From Neckera pumila (lineage: Eukaryota > Streptophyta > Bryopsida > Hypnales > Neckeraceae), in contig OZ018408.1 of the NCBI GenBank assembly GCA_963969595.1, forward strand, positions 32,860,108 to 32,924,107: a stretch of DNA of 64,000 bases. The letters run 5' to 3'. Position 1 is the stretch's first letter, and each line of letters begins with the position of its first letter. Of this stretch, positions 1 through 11,013 are shown piece by piece. The notes beneath the pieces were generated by a model. The model saw only the letters and a list, made by a program, of their open reading frames with translations. It made no database searches and was not told the origin of the DNA. The translations under genes and the position numbers were made by a program.

Positions 1-911
1 GTGGGGCATAGCCCCTCCCATTCCAGTTCATTGATGGTTTTTGTTCGGTGAACCCGACTTAGGAACTCACAATTCTGGTTAGTGCATCTAAGATGCCCTA
101 TACAAGCGGAGGTGCGAAACAACAATCCCATGGGATTAGTGATATTGGTGGTAATTGTTTTAGACCAAACATGGCCATCGTACCTCTTATCCATGCCAAT
201 CATTTGCTTTGCAAAGGAGGTCGAGCAACCACTCTCTAATGCCGGAAGCTCAAAAATGATGTCACCATTAAAACTAGGAGGCAAGGTGGTTACTGTCTGA
301 ATGTTAATCCTGTCATAGTCAATTTTGGACAACACATTCCTACATCCCTTGAGGGTCCTTAATCCTTTCAAGCAATCAATGACAGACATTATAGACCCTT
401 CACCAAGAATCTCCACCGCGGGTGACTTAAGCGTAGAATGAACAAGAGAAGTTATCACCGAAGGAGTCTCCGAGTGTAATGGTGGCTGAGTAGAGGTAGC
501 ATCTGAATCAGAACTTAGGACTGTGACATTGTCTACCTGACGTTCTATCTTCACTTGAATCGGAGGTGGAGTCATAAACAATGACGAAGACGACAGACGG
601 GGTGTTACTACGTCCCTCAAAGGTTGAAACCCAGATATTGGTACTCCGTATGCCCTATAATTCCCTGGCTTCAATTGCCAGGAAGTGTTGTCCCCAGTCC
701 ATGCATGTACTTCACCTATGGTATGTGTAAGGACGCCTGAAATGGGATCAAAGATGTCTTCGTCAATGTGGATTGAGTTCGCTGATAATTGAAATCGAAG
801 GCTCAATTTGGAAGCCGAAACAATTGCCAATCCCTCTTCTCCTACCTCAAATACCAAGGGGACTCCTTCACCATTCGCCCTGACCACTACCCTACCCTGA
901 AAGTCTGTCAT
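1..911 (-). CDS. Unrecognised protein, N-terminal part, runs off the left edge
   Basis: Read on the minus strand, an uninterrupted frame runs from an ATG at 911-909 to position 1, about 303 codons, with no stop. An in-frame TAG lies just upstream of the ATG, so this is the first possible Met of the frame. The first ~120 residues are mixed hydrophobic and polar, and a Ser/Thr/Pro-rich stretch follows. The end near the window edge has a Cys/His cluster of the form H-L-R-C-x4-C-x-F-L, then R-V-H-R, which resembles a small zinc-binding module such as those at the front of some plant transposon-derived proteins. That resemblance is inference; I do not recognise the family. Length and codon use argue for a real coding sequence. 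The rest lies outside the window. Confidence 0.7.
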   Translation of the reverse strand, partial: MTDFQGRVVVRANGEGVPLVFEVGEEGLAIVSASKLSLRFQLSANSIHIDEDIFDPISGVLTHTIGEVHAWTGDNTSWQLKPGNYRAYGVPISGFQPLRDVVTPRLSSSSLFMTPPPIQVKIERQVDNVTVLSSDSDATSTQPPLHSETPSVITSLVHSTLKSPAVEILGEGSIMSVIDCLKGLRTLKGCRNVLSKIDYDRINIQTVTTLPPSFNGDIIFELPALESGCSTSFAKQMIGMDKRYDGHVWSKTITTNITNPMGLLFRTSACIGHLRCTNQNCEFLSRVHRTKTINELEWEGLCP

Positions 912-2283
912 CTCTATGGAAGTAGAATACTAGAATTGCGAGGCTTAATACGGTCTATTCAAAGCAACGACAAGAGAGAACATCATAACATCAGACAGTT
1001 AGACACTACGTATGACATTTATAGGAGAAAGTCATAAATGGAAATCAAATCAAGTGCAAAGAACACTACAAAGCAGTACCACGCATTACAAAATCCATCT
1101 GCAACACAATCAACAAATTGATGCACTTCAAGGCAAGCAGGAGTATGTATATATTGCAACGAGTCTAGAGAACTAGTGTAATCTCCGATAATGACAGTGA
1201 ATGCTTAAGTTCTTTGTTCATTGAGTAACATCCTTTTGATGGTGTAGTTATGGCACTGGATAACATAATTAAAAATTACTCAAACAGACCTTGTTCTCAG
1301 CCACCATGGATACTAGCATCATTAATTAAAGTACGTTAGTGTCTACGCGGACATAAACATTTCAAATAGAATGCCAACCGTCTGCTAAATTAATGGCGAA
1401 CGGCATACAACATTATGGCAACTATGAGTAAAAATCAAAATTCTTTTCTGCGTATCTCTAATCAACCCTGTAGATGTGGGACTATATCGCAAAAAGCATT
1501 GACAAAATAATGGTTCACTTCAATATTGTCTCTAGTCCCTATAATTTAACGTACAATTGAACTAAGATAACGAAAATGATCCCCCACAATTGTGCAATAA
1601 ATCCCATTATGTACTAGGAACCATTCAATAAACTTATTTCAATATATATTTGAACTGATTTAATTTATCGGACAAGATAGGAGAGTGACCAGGTGTTTTT
1701 ATTGGAACAATAAATGTCAAGCGGGTTCATGAGGTAGGCATAAATTTTGAGGGACTTGTGCGGTTAGATTTAAACTTGTCAGAATGAGAGATAGATCGCT
1801 AATAAATAACCCGCGCGGAGTAAGTTGCAATGCCTTTGAGGCATTGTTTCATCCAATAATGTTCTCATTCATCCAATATAATACGTAAGTTCAGAAATGG
1901 CGACCTTCCTTGATGACCAAATTCTTGAATGATGGTAACTATAATTTCTGTACATGATTTATGCAGAAAAGTGCGAAAAAGTGCGAAAAGTGTGGAAAGT
2001 GAGAAGGAAAGTTCTGTTTAGGGCTTCATGTGCCTTGCCACGCCAAGCTGCGCTGCTGACCCTAGCAAACCCCCGAGTCTGGTACCGGGCCGCTACTGAA
2101 GCCAGCCTGCCATTAGTATAGGTAGCAGGCATGCCAAACCTAACGCACTTCCTAACTCAGTGAGAAACGCCGCCTCCGCCGCCTGCTTCTTCTGGAATTT
2201 GAATTTTGAACGTATGGTGCATGCATTGCGTACGGCTAAATGTGTGTTGGGGAATCCTCTGTGCTTTTGCATGGCGCATAGAG
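912..2283. other. Intergenic region
   Basis: No convincing coding frame is seen on either strand. The stretch from about 1050 to 1980 is AT-rich. From about 2010 it becomes GC-richer up to the candidate first exon at 2284. If the minus-strand gene at the left edge and the plus-strand gene after 2284 are both real, this is a divergent intergenic region that would hold both promoters. No specific promoter element could be identified. Confidence 0.4.
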
Positions 2284-2373
2284 ATGGCAGGCAACCTTCG
2301 ATCACGGCAAGGTCAAGCTGGAGAAGGGGTTTCGGGGGCACAACTGACAGGGAACGACAACCTTGAATTTGAG
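2284..2373 (+). CDS. Candidate first exon of the ParB-methyltransferase gene
   Basis: An ATG at 2284 opens a 30-codon frame that ends in GAG followed by a consensus donor gtaagc at 2374. The phase is 0, which matches the phase-0 start of the candidate exon at 5255 and of the exon at 5664. The encoded peptide is Gly/Gln-rich and has no recognisable motif. A further candidate exon, 5255-5368, follows a good acceptor and encodes a plausible peptide, then meets a TGA at 5369. Assigning these exons to the downstream gene is inference from phase, strand and order; transcript data would be needed to be sure. Confidence 0.35.
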
Positions 2374-2866
2374 GTAAGCATATGAGAACTGCGGATTTTG
2401 TCCGCAACTTGCATGGAATGTGCACCGCCCAAGTATGAATAGGCTTCATTGTAGTTTACAAGACATCTTATAGTTCTAAGGAATAAGGATTCGGCAGGGT
2501 TTAGGGTAAATGCAAATTAGGGTAGACCTTCACTCTTCTAAACATGAAAGCAATCTCGCAAGCAGTAGAACAGAATTGAAATGCATAAGCTGATTCGTAG
2601 ACCTAAAACCGGAAGCATCTACCTTCTTGTTAGCGGAGATTGACTTCATTGAACGTGAGCGAGCATGCAGTAAATGTTATGTTGTGTGCATAAGTGACTG
2701 AATCATCCATCTTCGTCTAATCGCATGTCCTGAAATGAAATGAATATTATTGTTCCGCGCTTAGGTTTCTAGGAAACGGCTAAAATATTTTGTGACTTTG
2801 AATTTCTGCTTGCTCATCGGCGGCGACAAAGTCATATTTTTATGCTCTTGCAAGCGATGCCAGAAT

Positions 2867-4970
2867 GTCTCTCCAGCCCAAGAGACCAATTCTCGGGCAC
2901 GGGGAGAGGGAACTCAGTCAAATGTTTTTGGGTCTGATCCACTATTATTGCTAATCATCAAATCGTATCGGGTTTTGTTGATCGACATCTCATATGTAGT
3001 GAAGCATGAGTTCAGAGTTTCAAGTTGCAAATTCAATATGATAAATTCAAGTTGCGAAGTCAAGTTGAAACTTTTGGTACTCTCGGCGACTGTATTCGTC
3101 GGATGAGTTCATTTGATCTGCTTTTGATCACATTCTGGATCGCCCTTCTGCGAGATAATGTGAGTCTGTCTTGGATTTGGTTTAGGGTTTCTTGATCATC
3201 ATCTGCGAGATAATCTGAGTCTTGCTTGGATCATCAATTCTGGATCGTCTTCTGCGGGTCAATGCTGTGTAGCTCCAAGAGCAACCTCTAGAATGGCTGT
3301 CCGGACCAGTTTCAAATTACAATCACTTACCTCTCGCGAGCAGAGCAAGCTCTTAGGGGCCTACTATCAATTTTTTAGAATGGTTCCCCCGAATATGAGA
3401 TTAGGTTATTCCTCGACCTTTGCTTGCTAAACTGGGTCTTGCTAACCTGAGGCATGATTTTGGTATACTGAAACGAATCTTTGGCTGCAGACACGAGAAC
3501 CCTTGCACCAGGAGCCAACTCCAAGAAGTCTCTCGGGCCCGAGAGACCAATTCTCAGTACTCGGAAGACTGAGATTATGGTTCTGGATAAATCAACATTG
3601 TTGTGAGGTGGTGCACCGAGCCTTGAATCGCAGTCATGAAATCGAACAAAATTGCAAAATATCGTTGTACTCACCTTGGTTTCATTAGGGTTTCTTCTTT
3701 GAGTATGGTGTCATTTTTATACTAAATCTCCCTCTGTCCAACACAATGACAAAATATTGTCCGAAGTTGTCGCACTTGCAGACTAGATCAAAAAGCCTCC
3801 CGGGCCCAAGATAACAATTCCAAATTCCCGAGAGAGGAATCAGAATTGTAATAGTGCTTGTCCGATACCAGAATTCAATTGCAAATAGCAATTTGAAAAT
3901 CTCTTACCAGTCAAGCCAACTAGAATTACTTTAAATGAATTTACTTGATGGAACAACTCAGTTCACTCTTGATCGGATTCAGTATGATAACCATGTTCGT
4001 GCCGCTCATGTTGTTTATTCAGTATTTGAAATTCTAGTTATCTAGATATTCCGCTTATTATTTTGATGCACCACCTGCCACCTGCAATAGGTGTCTTGGG
4101 CCCGAGAGACCAATTCTCGGGTCCCGAGAGAGAGATTATACAAATAATAACGGATGATCATCAACTGATATTCGATGTCAGTTTGTTAATAAAGATATAA
4201 AGTAGCTTCTATTGATTGTGCTCTCCGTGAGTTATACTGCTCCCCGTCAACATTAGTTTTGGATCTGTGTGGATTTGATTCTCGAATTTTGGGTCGACGA
4301 GGATGACCTTGGCACGATTAGTTGCAACGAAAGTCACCTCCAGTAGGTCTCTTGGGCTCGAGAGACCAATTCTCGGGTCCCAGGAGAGGGTTCATTTCTT
4401 CATTAAAATAGTCGCCACACAGAAACACAGAGATGGTTCTAAAACCACGTATGATCAGATTACCGGTGTAAGTACGGTGTCTACAGTATCTCCTACCAGA
4501 ATAAATAATACGAATTGACGAAAATTGATCGGTATCAAAAATTGTTTTCTTAATTACGATGCTCTGCCAGAATAGAATTGACCTTGAATGCTTAATGAAT
4601 TTTGACTTCGTCTGGGTTAGGGATCTCATGCCGTGGTAGGATCTGTTGCATTGGTTGACACCAACCAAAGGTCTCTCAGGCCCAAGAGACCAATTCTCAG
4701 GTCCCGCGAGAGGGATAATACGAATAATAACAGATGATCGTCAACTGATATTCGATGTCAGTTTGTTAATAAAGATATAAAGTAGCTTCTATTGATTGTG
4801 CTTTCCGTGAGTTATACTGCTCCCCGTCAACATTAGTTTTGGATCTGTGTGAATTTGATTCTCGAATTCTGGGTCGACGACGATGACCTCGGCACGATTA
4901 GTTGCAACAGAAGTCACCTCCAGTAGGTCTCTCGGGCCCGAGAGACCAATTCTCGAGTCCCGAGAGAGGG
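2867..4970 (+). repeat. Seven-copy array of a double-palindrome motif with diverged spacers
   Basis: A ~44-bp motif recurs in the same orientation at about 2867, 3528, 3796, 4091, 4347, 4671 and 4927. Its core is the perfect 16-bp palindrome CTCTCGGGCCCGAGAG, then ACCAA, then a second palindrome of the type TTCTCGGG-T-CCCGAGAGA. Apart from the first gap the spacing is about 250-330 bp, so the array is best read as an old tandem repeat whose spacers have diverged while the cores stayed similar. Units 4153-4730 and 4733-5130 are a clear direct duplication with a 580-bp period. Two more copies lie at 8381 and 8539. I found none elsewhere in the window. Confidence 0.75.
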
Positions 4971-5663
4971 TTCATTTCTTCATTAAAATAGTCACCACGC
5001 AGAAACACAGAGATGGTTATGAAACCGCGTATGATTAGATTACCGGTGTAAGTACGGTGTCTACGGTATCTCCTACCAGAATAACACAAATTGACAAAAA
5101 TTGATCGGTATTAGAAATTGTTCTCAAGATGCGCTTCTAGAAGAGAATTGACGTTGAATGTATAATGAATTTTGACTTCCTCTAGGTATGGGATCAGTTT
5201 CTGTTGTTCCTATACATTTCAATCTGGTGCCTCTTCAGAATTTCTATAGCTCAGACCATGTCAAGTGAAGTACTGGTTGATATTCAACTTGCTGTCCGAG
5301 ATCGTCGAGTGCAATGGCAGTTGCTGGCTGCTACAGTTGCGGAAGCCCAAATGTCATTCGGACCAGATTGAGAAATTCAAGGGTTTCCAGACATGAGAAC
5401 ATAGTTCATAAAATTCTCATAGTGATAGTGATCACTGAACCTTTTTAGTTAGTCTCGGTAAGGGAAGGTGGGCACAGCTGTAGCTTACTTCGACGGAAGG
5501 TCTGTCGATTATGGGAGGGGGAATATTTTTTTGTTTATTTAAGCTTCATGCTTGAGGTGATTTTGTCATCCAAATTGATTGTCACGCTCGCGATCATTCT
5601 TAAAGCGTATTCCTCCTCTCAAGAATATTGATTCATTAGTTTGCATGTGGCTACCTTGAACAG

Positions 5664-8600
5664 GGACAGGGTGTTGCGGGGCAACCTAATCATCCCCCAA
5701 AGCAAGGTGCAATGGAGGTTCTTCAAGACAATCCCTCAGCGGGAGTTTCGTCGAGCGCTGCTTTAGACCTCTTTGTTGATCCTCCTGGGGTAGATCAGGT
5801 CAATCTCTTCCATGTGATGATTGGATTTATGTTGCAATGCTTTCTGCTTTAGATGACTTGCATATAAAATAACTCATCGAAAAACATTTATAGAGTCTGT
5901 CATGTGCTTTATTGTTAGAAGTAACTTTTCCTCTGTATGTACATTTCTCAAAATCGGATTGTCTAGTTCTAATCTTGTTATTAAACTTGCCTCCATACAG
6001 AATAATGTGGACCCCTGCTCGTTAGTCAACCTTTCTAGATCAACTTTGACAAGAATGGAAGTTAACAGACTAGAAACCCAAGTTGGCACTGATGTAGAGA
6101 CGGACGAGATAGCTGAAGACCAAATTCCAGAAGTTCGCGAGGATTACATGGAGGACGACATCCGGAGGACCTAGACCTTGGACACTGTTTCAATTCTTCA
6201 AGGTCTACGGTTGACTTCGAACGAGTTATCCAGAATGAAGATTCCACTATGTAGGATGGTGCCTATGCCGATTGTCCGCCCGACTCTCACTTGTGACCTT
6301 ACTATGCTAGAGAATCAGTTCACTTGCGGATACAAGGAGGGCCCCCGTGTCTTTTATGTATCAATTTCTGATGAGGAGGGCCGTACTGCAGTATTCTCTC
6401 ATGAAGAGAAAGTTCAATGGGGACCGCTTTGGAATTCCGCAAATGACCAGTTCAACAAATATTTGATGTCCCAACCTGCGCTGAAGCACTTGGTTGACAT
6501 CAAACTATATGTATGTGACGGAAACCATAGACGCATAGCTTGGATGAATCATATCCAGTGGCTTCACTCGACGGAACTTGATTGGCATATTGCTGTGGAT
6601 TCCATCATTCTCGACACGCGGAATCGGATAGGGGTGGCAATGCAAGCGATGCACGACATAAATAAGTTAGTATCCTCAATGCCAACATTATTATCTTCTA
6701 ATATGTGTTTCTCATGCAATTGTTGAATCGTGTCCTTACTAGCATGTTTTCTAATAACGTTCTTTATATTGTGGACTATTTGTGTATGGCAGGCACACCA
6801 AGAACTATCACGTGAAGACAAATCTCGTGCACACCCTGTACTGAGTGCAAAAATACAGTGTTATGGAAATTGACAAGTTCAGAGAGCTTCTTAGCCCTGA
6901 AGAAGTAAAGACCTTCTTACAGACGACAAGAACCAAGTGGTATACTATGCCCCTTGAGGTGTTCACGTCTTTCATCTTCAAGGTATAATGTTTTACCTTA
7001 ATCTGATCATGGAGTTTCAGCAGCTTGATGATTTATCATATGAATGTATTCTTAGCTAATTCCATTATTTACCTTGGATATCAGCAAGAGATTTCAGCAA
7101 CTGCGGATCAAGCGGTCCGTAAATATAACAAAGATACGCCTCCCACCGAAGTTACAAAGGAAGGAGTTGCGGATGCAATGAAGACCTCCATCAAGGATTC
7201 CACGAGACTATTTTACCAAAAACTGTCAAAGATTGTTTCAGTAGCGGCCCCAAGTTTGGGCCCAGAGTGGCTACAAGAAATGAGGACCATTTCCTTTTCA
7301 ATCATTTCCTTTTTAATCATTTCCTTTTTAGTCGTTGCAATTTCATTACTAAATCATTCAAGTTGTTCCTTTATCTACGGCTGTTTCTTTGCCGCAGATT
7401 GAGAGGCACTGGAACCTGTTTGAAGTGATAGAGTTGATGCTGGAGAAGTTGAATATGATTTCAACCGCCAACGTCAGTCCCGCGCACAAGCTTAAGTGGC
7501 TGAAGTGGATGAATGCCTCCAATCTGACTTGGGAAGCCAGGTGTTTTCCTCCTCGTCCAGTTAACGAGGATAGATTGCTGACATTCCTTGCAAAGGCATG
7601 TTGGTATGCAGGGGTAGGTATTCTTTTGTTAATACATTCTGTCTTTTTTATTCTTTTGTCTTTAATCTTCATTGTTGTATCTGGAAGTCATTCCTAGTAT
7701 TAGTAGTCTACAAATTGTATAAGCATACATTTCATCTACCATTGCCATTCCAATTTTCCTGTAGCTGGAAGAGGCAGCAACGGAGATCTTTGATAGCATT
7801 AGCCATTTGGATAACATTCCAATCGACATGTCCGTTCCATTGGAGCCGCAACCACTTTACGAATACATTGAGTGCTGGAGAATGAAGTTGTGGGACATCG
7901 CGTACACGAGTAGCTCTAAGGGGTCGGACTGCTTCAAGAAATCTGAGTCCTTCAAGGATTTCAGAGGAGCAATGTTGGCTGTGAAGCGGTTAATCTACAG
8001 GTACTGTAGAATTTCTGTGAATTTCACTGCAACCAATATTAATCATTAGTCTACAATTCAACTATTGCCATGCATTGAAGGATTCAAAAGTTTTACATGT
8101 CTGTTTCTCCATATCATTTCATTTTTTTGTTATTTGTATTGGTCATCATTTGATTTAATTCACCATTTTGGTTGCTTGTCACGGGTATGTCAATTGGTCT
8201 CCTAAAACCGCATAATCAAGTTCTTGGGCCACGACTGTGTACCTGGGTGATCTCATCTCGGTCTCATGTTGAGTCACTTCTTTGCCAGTTTTATTCCAAT
8301 TTCATTTAGTGATCATTTTCACAATTTTAGATTGGCATCCAACAATGCCGAGGTTCTTGAATGAGTTCATAGGTCTGAAGGTCCTCTCGGGCCCGAGAGA
8401 CAAATTCTCGGGCTTGGCAAGAGCTATTGTACTTCCCATTTCTTATTTATGCCATCGAGAGTCGTTGGTGCACCGAGTCAAATTCCAAACCGGGGTCCAC
8501 TCGTGCCAACGTTGTTGCATCAGTTGAGAGGTCAGAAGGTCCTCTCGAGCCCGAGAGACAAATTCTCGGGCTCTGAGGGAGGCTCTCATCTCGACTTTAT

Positions 8601-11013
8601 ATTTTAGTTTGTTTTATGGAACCGATCACCATGTGATCAATTCATTTATTATCTTTATTTTGATCCTCATCTCCAATCTGAGTTTATATATTTCATTTAC
8701 GGTCATGGCGGTGTTTTTGATTAAGGACTATTATTTCTCGGGTTGTATATTAGAATTTGACTCTCCGAGGCAATAGGTTAAATCTCAAGTCTCCATTTTG
8801 CAGAAATGTATTCATTGCTTCCAGGGTAAATCAGATACGATTGTCTCATTAAGAATTTCTTAATGCAGGTATTTCAAGTTCGAACTGTATGCAAAGAAGC
8901 CATTCAAAAGACGGATCTGCCCCCATTTCTTACTACCTGGTTAGATAGGTCCTCCCCGGATTGCATGTTCTCGGCCTCGCAGATTAAGAACTAGACAACA
9001 CCTCATTTGCAGGCATGCCCGTGGTACCTAGAGTGTGTTTTTGGAATCACGCCCCCAGAAGAGGAGACACTCTTCAACAAAATCCAATCCACCGCACCCA
9101 ACGAGCCAGAGTTTGACGAGTTTGCTGGACTAAATCCAGAGGCCAGAGCTAAGGCTATTGCAAGAAGGGAGGCTGCAGACAAGAAAAAGGAGGAGAGATG
9201 GGAGGAAGCCAAGAAGAAAACCGAAGAAACCAAGAAGAAGCAAATGGCCTCTAAAGCGGAGAAGGAGGATGAGAAAGCCAAGAAGAAGGGAACAAAGAGG
9301 AAGGTCGAGACTCCAATTCATGAACCTCAGATGAGCGTAGCGGACATAAAGGACACGTCTTCTGGTTTCTCCCTCGCTCAAGAGCGCTTGGTGCATGGAC
9401 TTACATCCACATTGATGAATTTAGCACCCGTGGCTGACATCGACGAGTGCATCCTCAACTTCTCTTTGGGTGCTTTGCCCAATAATTCAAAAGCCATGGC
9501 TGATGTGGAGGCATTCTTGGAAATGGTAAGCAATTCTATAGATTTGGCCTCCATATATAAGAATTCCTCATTTATGACATCACACATGATTTCTGTGATT
9601 AACTATATATTCCACTGAATCCAATTTCATTTCATTTTAATGTCTCATACAGCATTCAGGTGACAAGGATTGATCCTTCAATGGAAAAATGATCACAAAG
9701 TCTGTGGTGGACCTCATCATTGTAGATATACCCGAAGGACTCCATGTGCCTTCCATTTCGGCTCCACCAAAACCAGTTCCGAATTGGAACTTGTTCAACC
9801 CCGATGAATACTTGTAGCCCGTGTTTGACTTTGCTGTAGAGTACCTTCACGATCACGCGGCCTTGCTGGTGATGTATCCCTTCCAATCTCAACGGCACAG
9901 AAGTCACCTCCTTGGATGCTGTGCAGAATATAAATTTAGACTCCTTGTCACTTGGACTGGCATGAATCATCTCCATCTGACTAAACCATCAGATCCAACA
10001 AAGACGGTAACTAGCACTCTACCCCCATTCAAATTTCCATCAAATTACCACCTCTATTATATTGGAATTTAACTTCATTTGTTTTGCAGACTATGCACTT
10101 CACTATTGCTCTCGTGGTCAAGGCATTTGGACCTAAGACCGATCTGCAATTTCCCTTCCAATTTGTCCCATCCCATCATGCGGTGGTTGTCACTGTGGGC
10201 CGAGACGACATTTTGCAGAACTTTTGCAACAAAGAAGACGTGAGCATGAACGGCGCAAAACCGTGGCGGGGTCCCCGAGAAAAGGCTCGCGAGTTCATGC
10301 AGATGCTAGTTGAAGGGCTCACTGAACCAAGGGACGTCGTGGTGGACTGCACAGCGTCTACAGGTATTGCTTGCTCATCATTTCAATATTTTAACCTTGT
10401 TTGATGACATGCGTGAATTTTGACCTGTACTGCATGTTGTTGCCTCAATATGTATTATCTATGTTTTCAAGATCAAGCATTCAAGCTTGTCGTGCTGCGC
10501 ATTGTCATATTTTAGCCTTTGAGGAGGATAAGGCTATATTTGATGTACTTATCGCACCGGTCATGCGTGCATCAGTCCTTCCGCGTTCCGAATCATTAGT
10601 CCTTGAAGTTGAGATTGACGATTACGATAAAGAAGAAGTACCAGTTCAACGAATTGTGAAGACCAACCGATTTAGTAAGTAAGTTCATCATTAAGCTTCT
10701 GCTTTATTAGCACTTAATGAACGTGAAATTCAATTGATCTAATATGTGATTCACTTGTTTGTGTAGGCAAGTCAAAGAAATGACAGAAATCCCACACGTT
10801 CCGTTTTTTGCACGGACTGGATTCTTTCCAAGCCCACCAAAATCATTTGAGCTCCCTGTATATGCAAACGCAGTGGCTAGGGATTTGGTGGCCTTAAATC
10901 CTAGACCCGCACGTAGAGGACGTTTGGTCCATCCTCGTGTTCTGAAGTATGTGGATGACTGTGCTGTAGATTTAGACTCAACGACAGCAGATAGTGAGGA
11001 TAGTTTGTCATGA
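5664..11013 (+). pseudogene. ParB-like domain + coiled coil + DNA methyltransferase-like protein, multi-exon, with nonsense codons
   Basis: I read the exons as 5664-5798, 6001-6665, 6793-6982, 7085-~7297, 7398-7613, 7765-8000, 8869-9525, 9653-10006, 10090-10363, 10471-10678 and 10767-11013, about 1,100 residues. Exon 6001-6665 ends a ParB/sulfiredoxin-like block with DGNHRR at 6517-6534. Exon 8869-9525 holds a Lys/Glu coiled coil. Exon 9653-10006 has DLIIVDIPEG, which sits where the DPPY motif IV of beta-class N4/N6 methyltransferases belongs. Exon 10090-10363 has a KPWRG block and runs into the S-adenosylmethionine motif I (VVVDCTAST-G), completed in the next exon by ACRAAH and FEEDKAIF. This order (motif IV, target region, motif I) is the beta class. 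The damage consists of in-frame stops at 6172 (TAG), 6842 (TGA), 8992 (TAG), 9671 (TGA) and 9815 (TAG), a missing GT after 7297, a phase clash at 8000/8869 and an AA acceptor at 10469-10470. The domain reading is by motif only. Confidence 0.68.
8381..8583 (+). repeat. Two further double-palindrome motifs inside an intron
   Basis: Two copies of the motif found at 2867-4970 lie 158 bp apart, at 8381-8424 and 8539-8583, inside the 868-bp intron of the ParB-methyltransferase gene. Both keep the leading palindrome (CTCTCGGGCCCGAGAG, or CTCTCGAGCCCGAGAG with one change) but read GACAAATT where the upstream copies mostly read GACCAATT. They therefore form a separate subtype. Confidence 0.75.

Noticed and set aside
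54..300. Plus-strand 72-codon frame near the left edge
   Set aside because: It is the antisense shadow of the long minus-strand frame from 911 to 1.
2867..8583. CRISPR-like array of palindromic repeats
   Set aside because: Spacers are long (about 110-620 bp), themselves repetitive in part, and the setting is a plant nuclear locus with introns; this is not a CRISPR array.
5902..9817. A variant genetic code or stop-codon readthrough in the methyltransferase-like gene
   Set aside because: Both TAG and TGA interrupt the frame and splice sites are also damaged, while RPL8 and the aquaporin use the standard code; decay is simpler.
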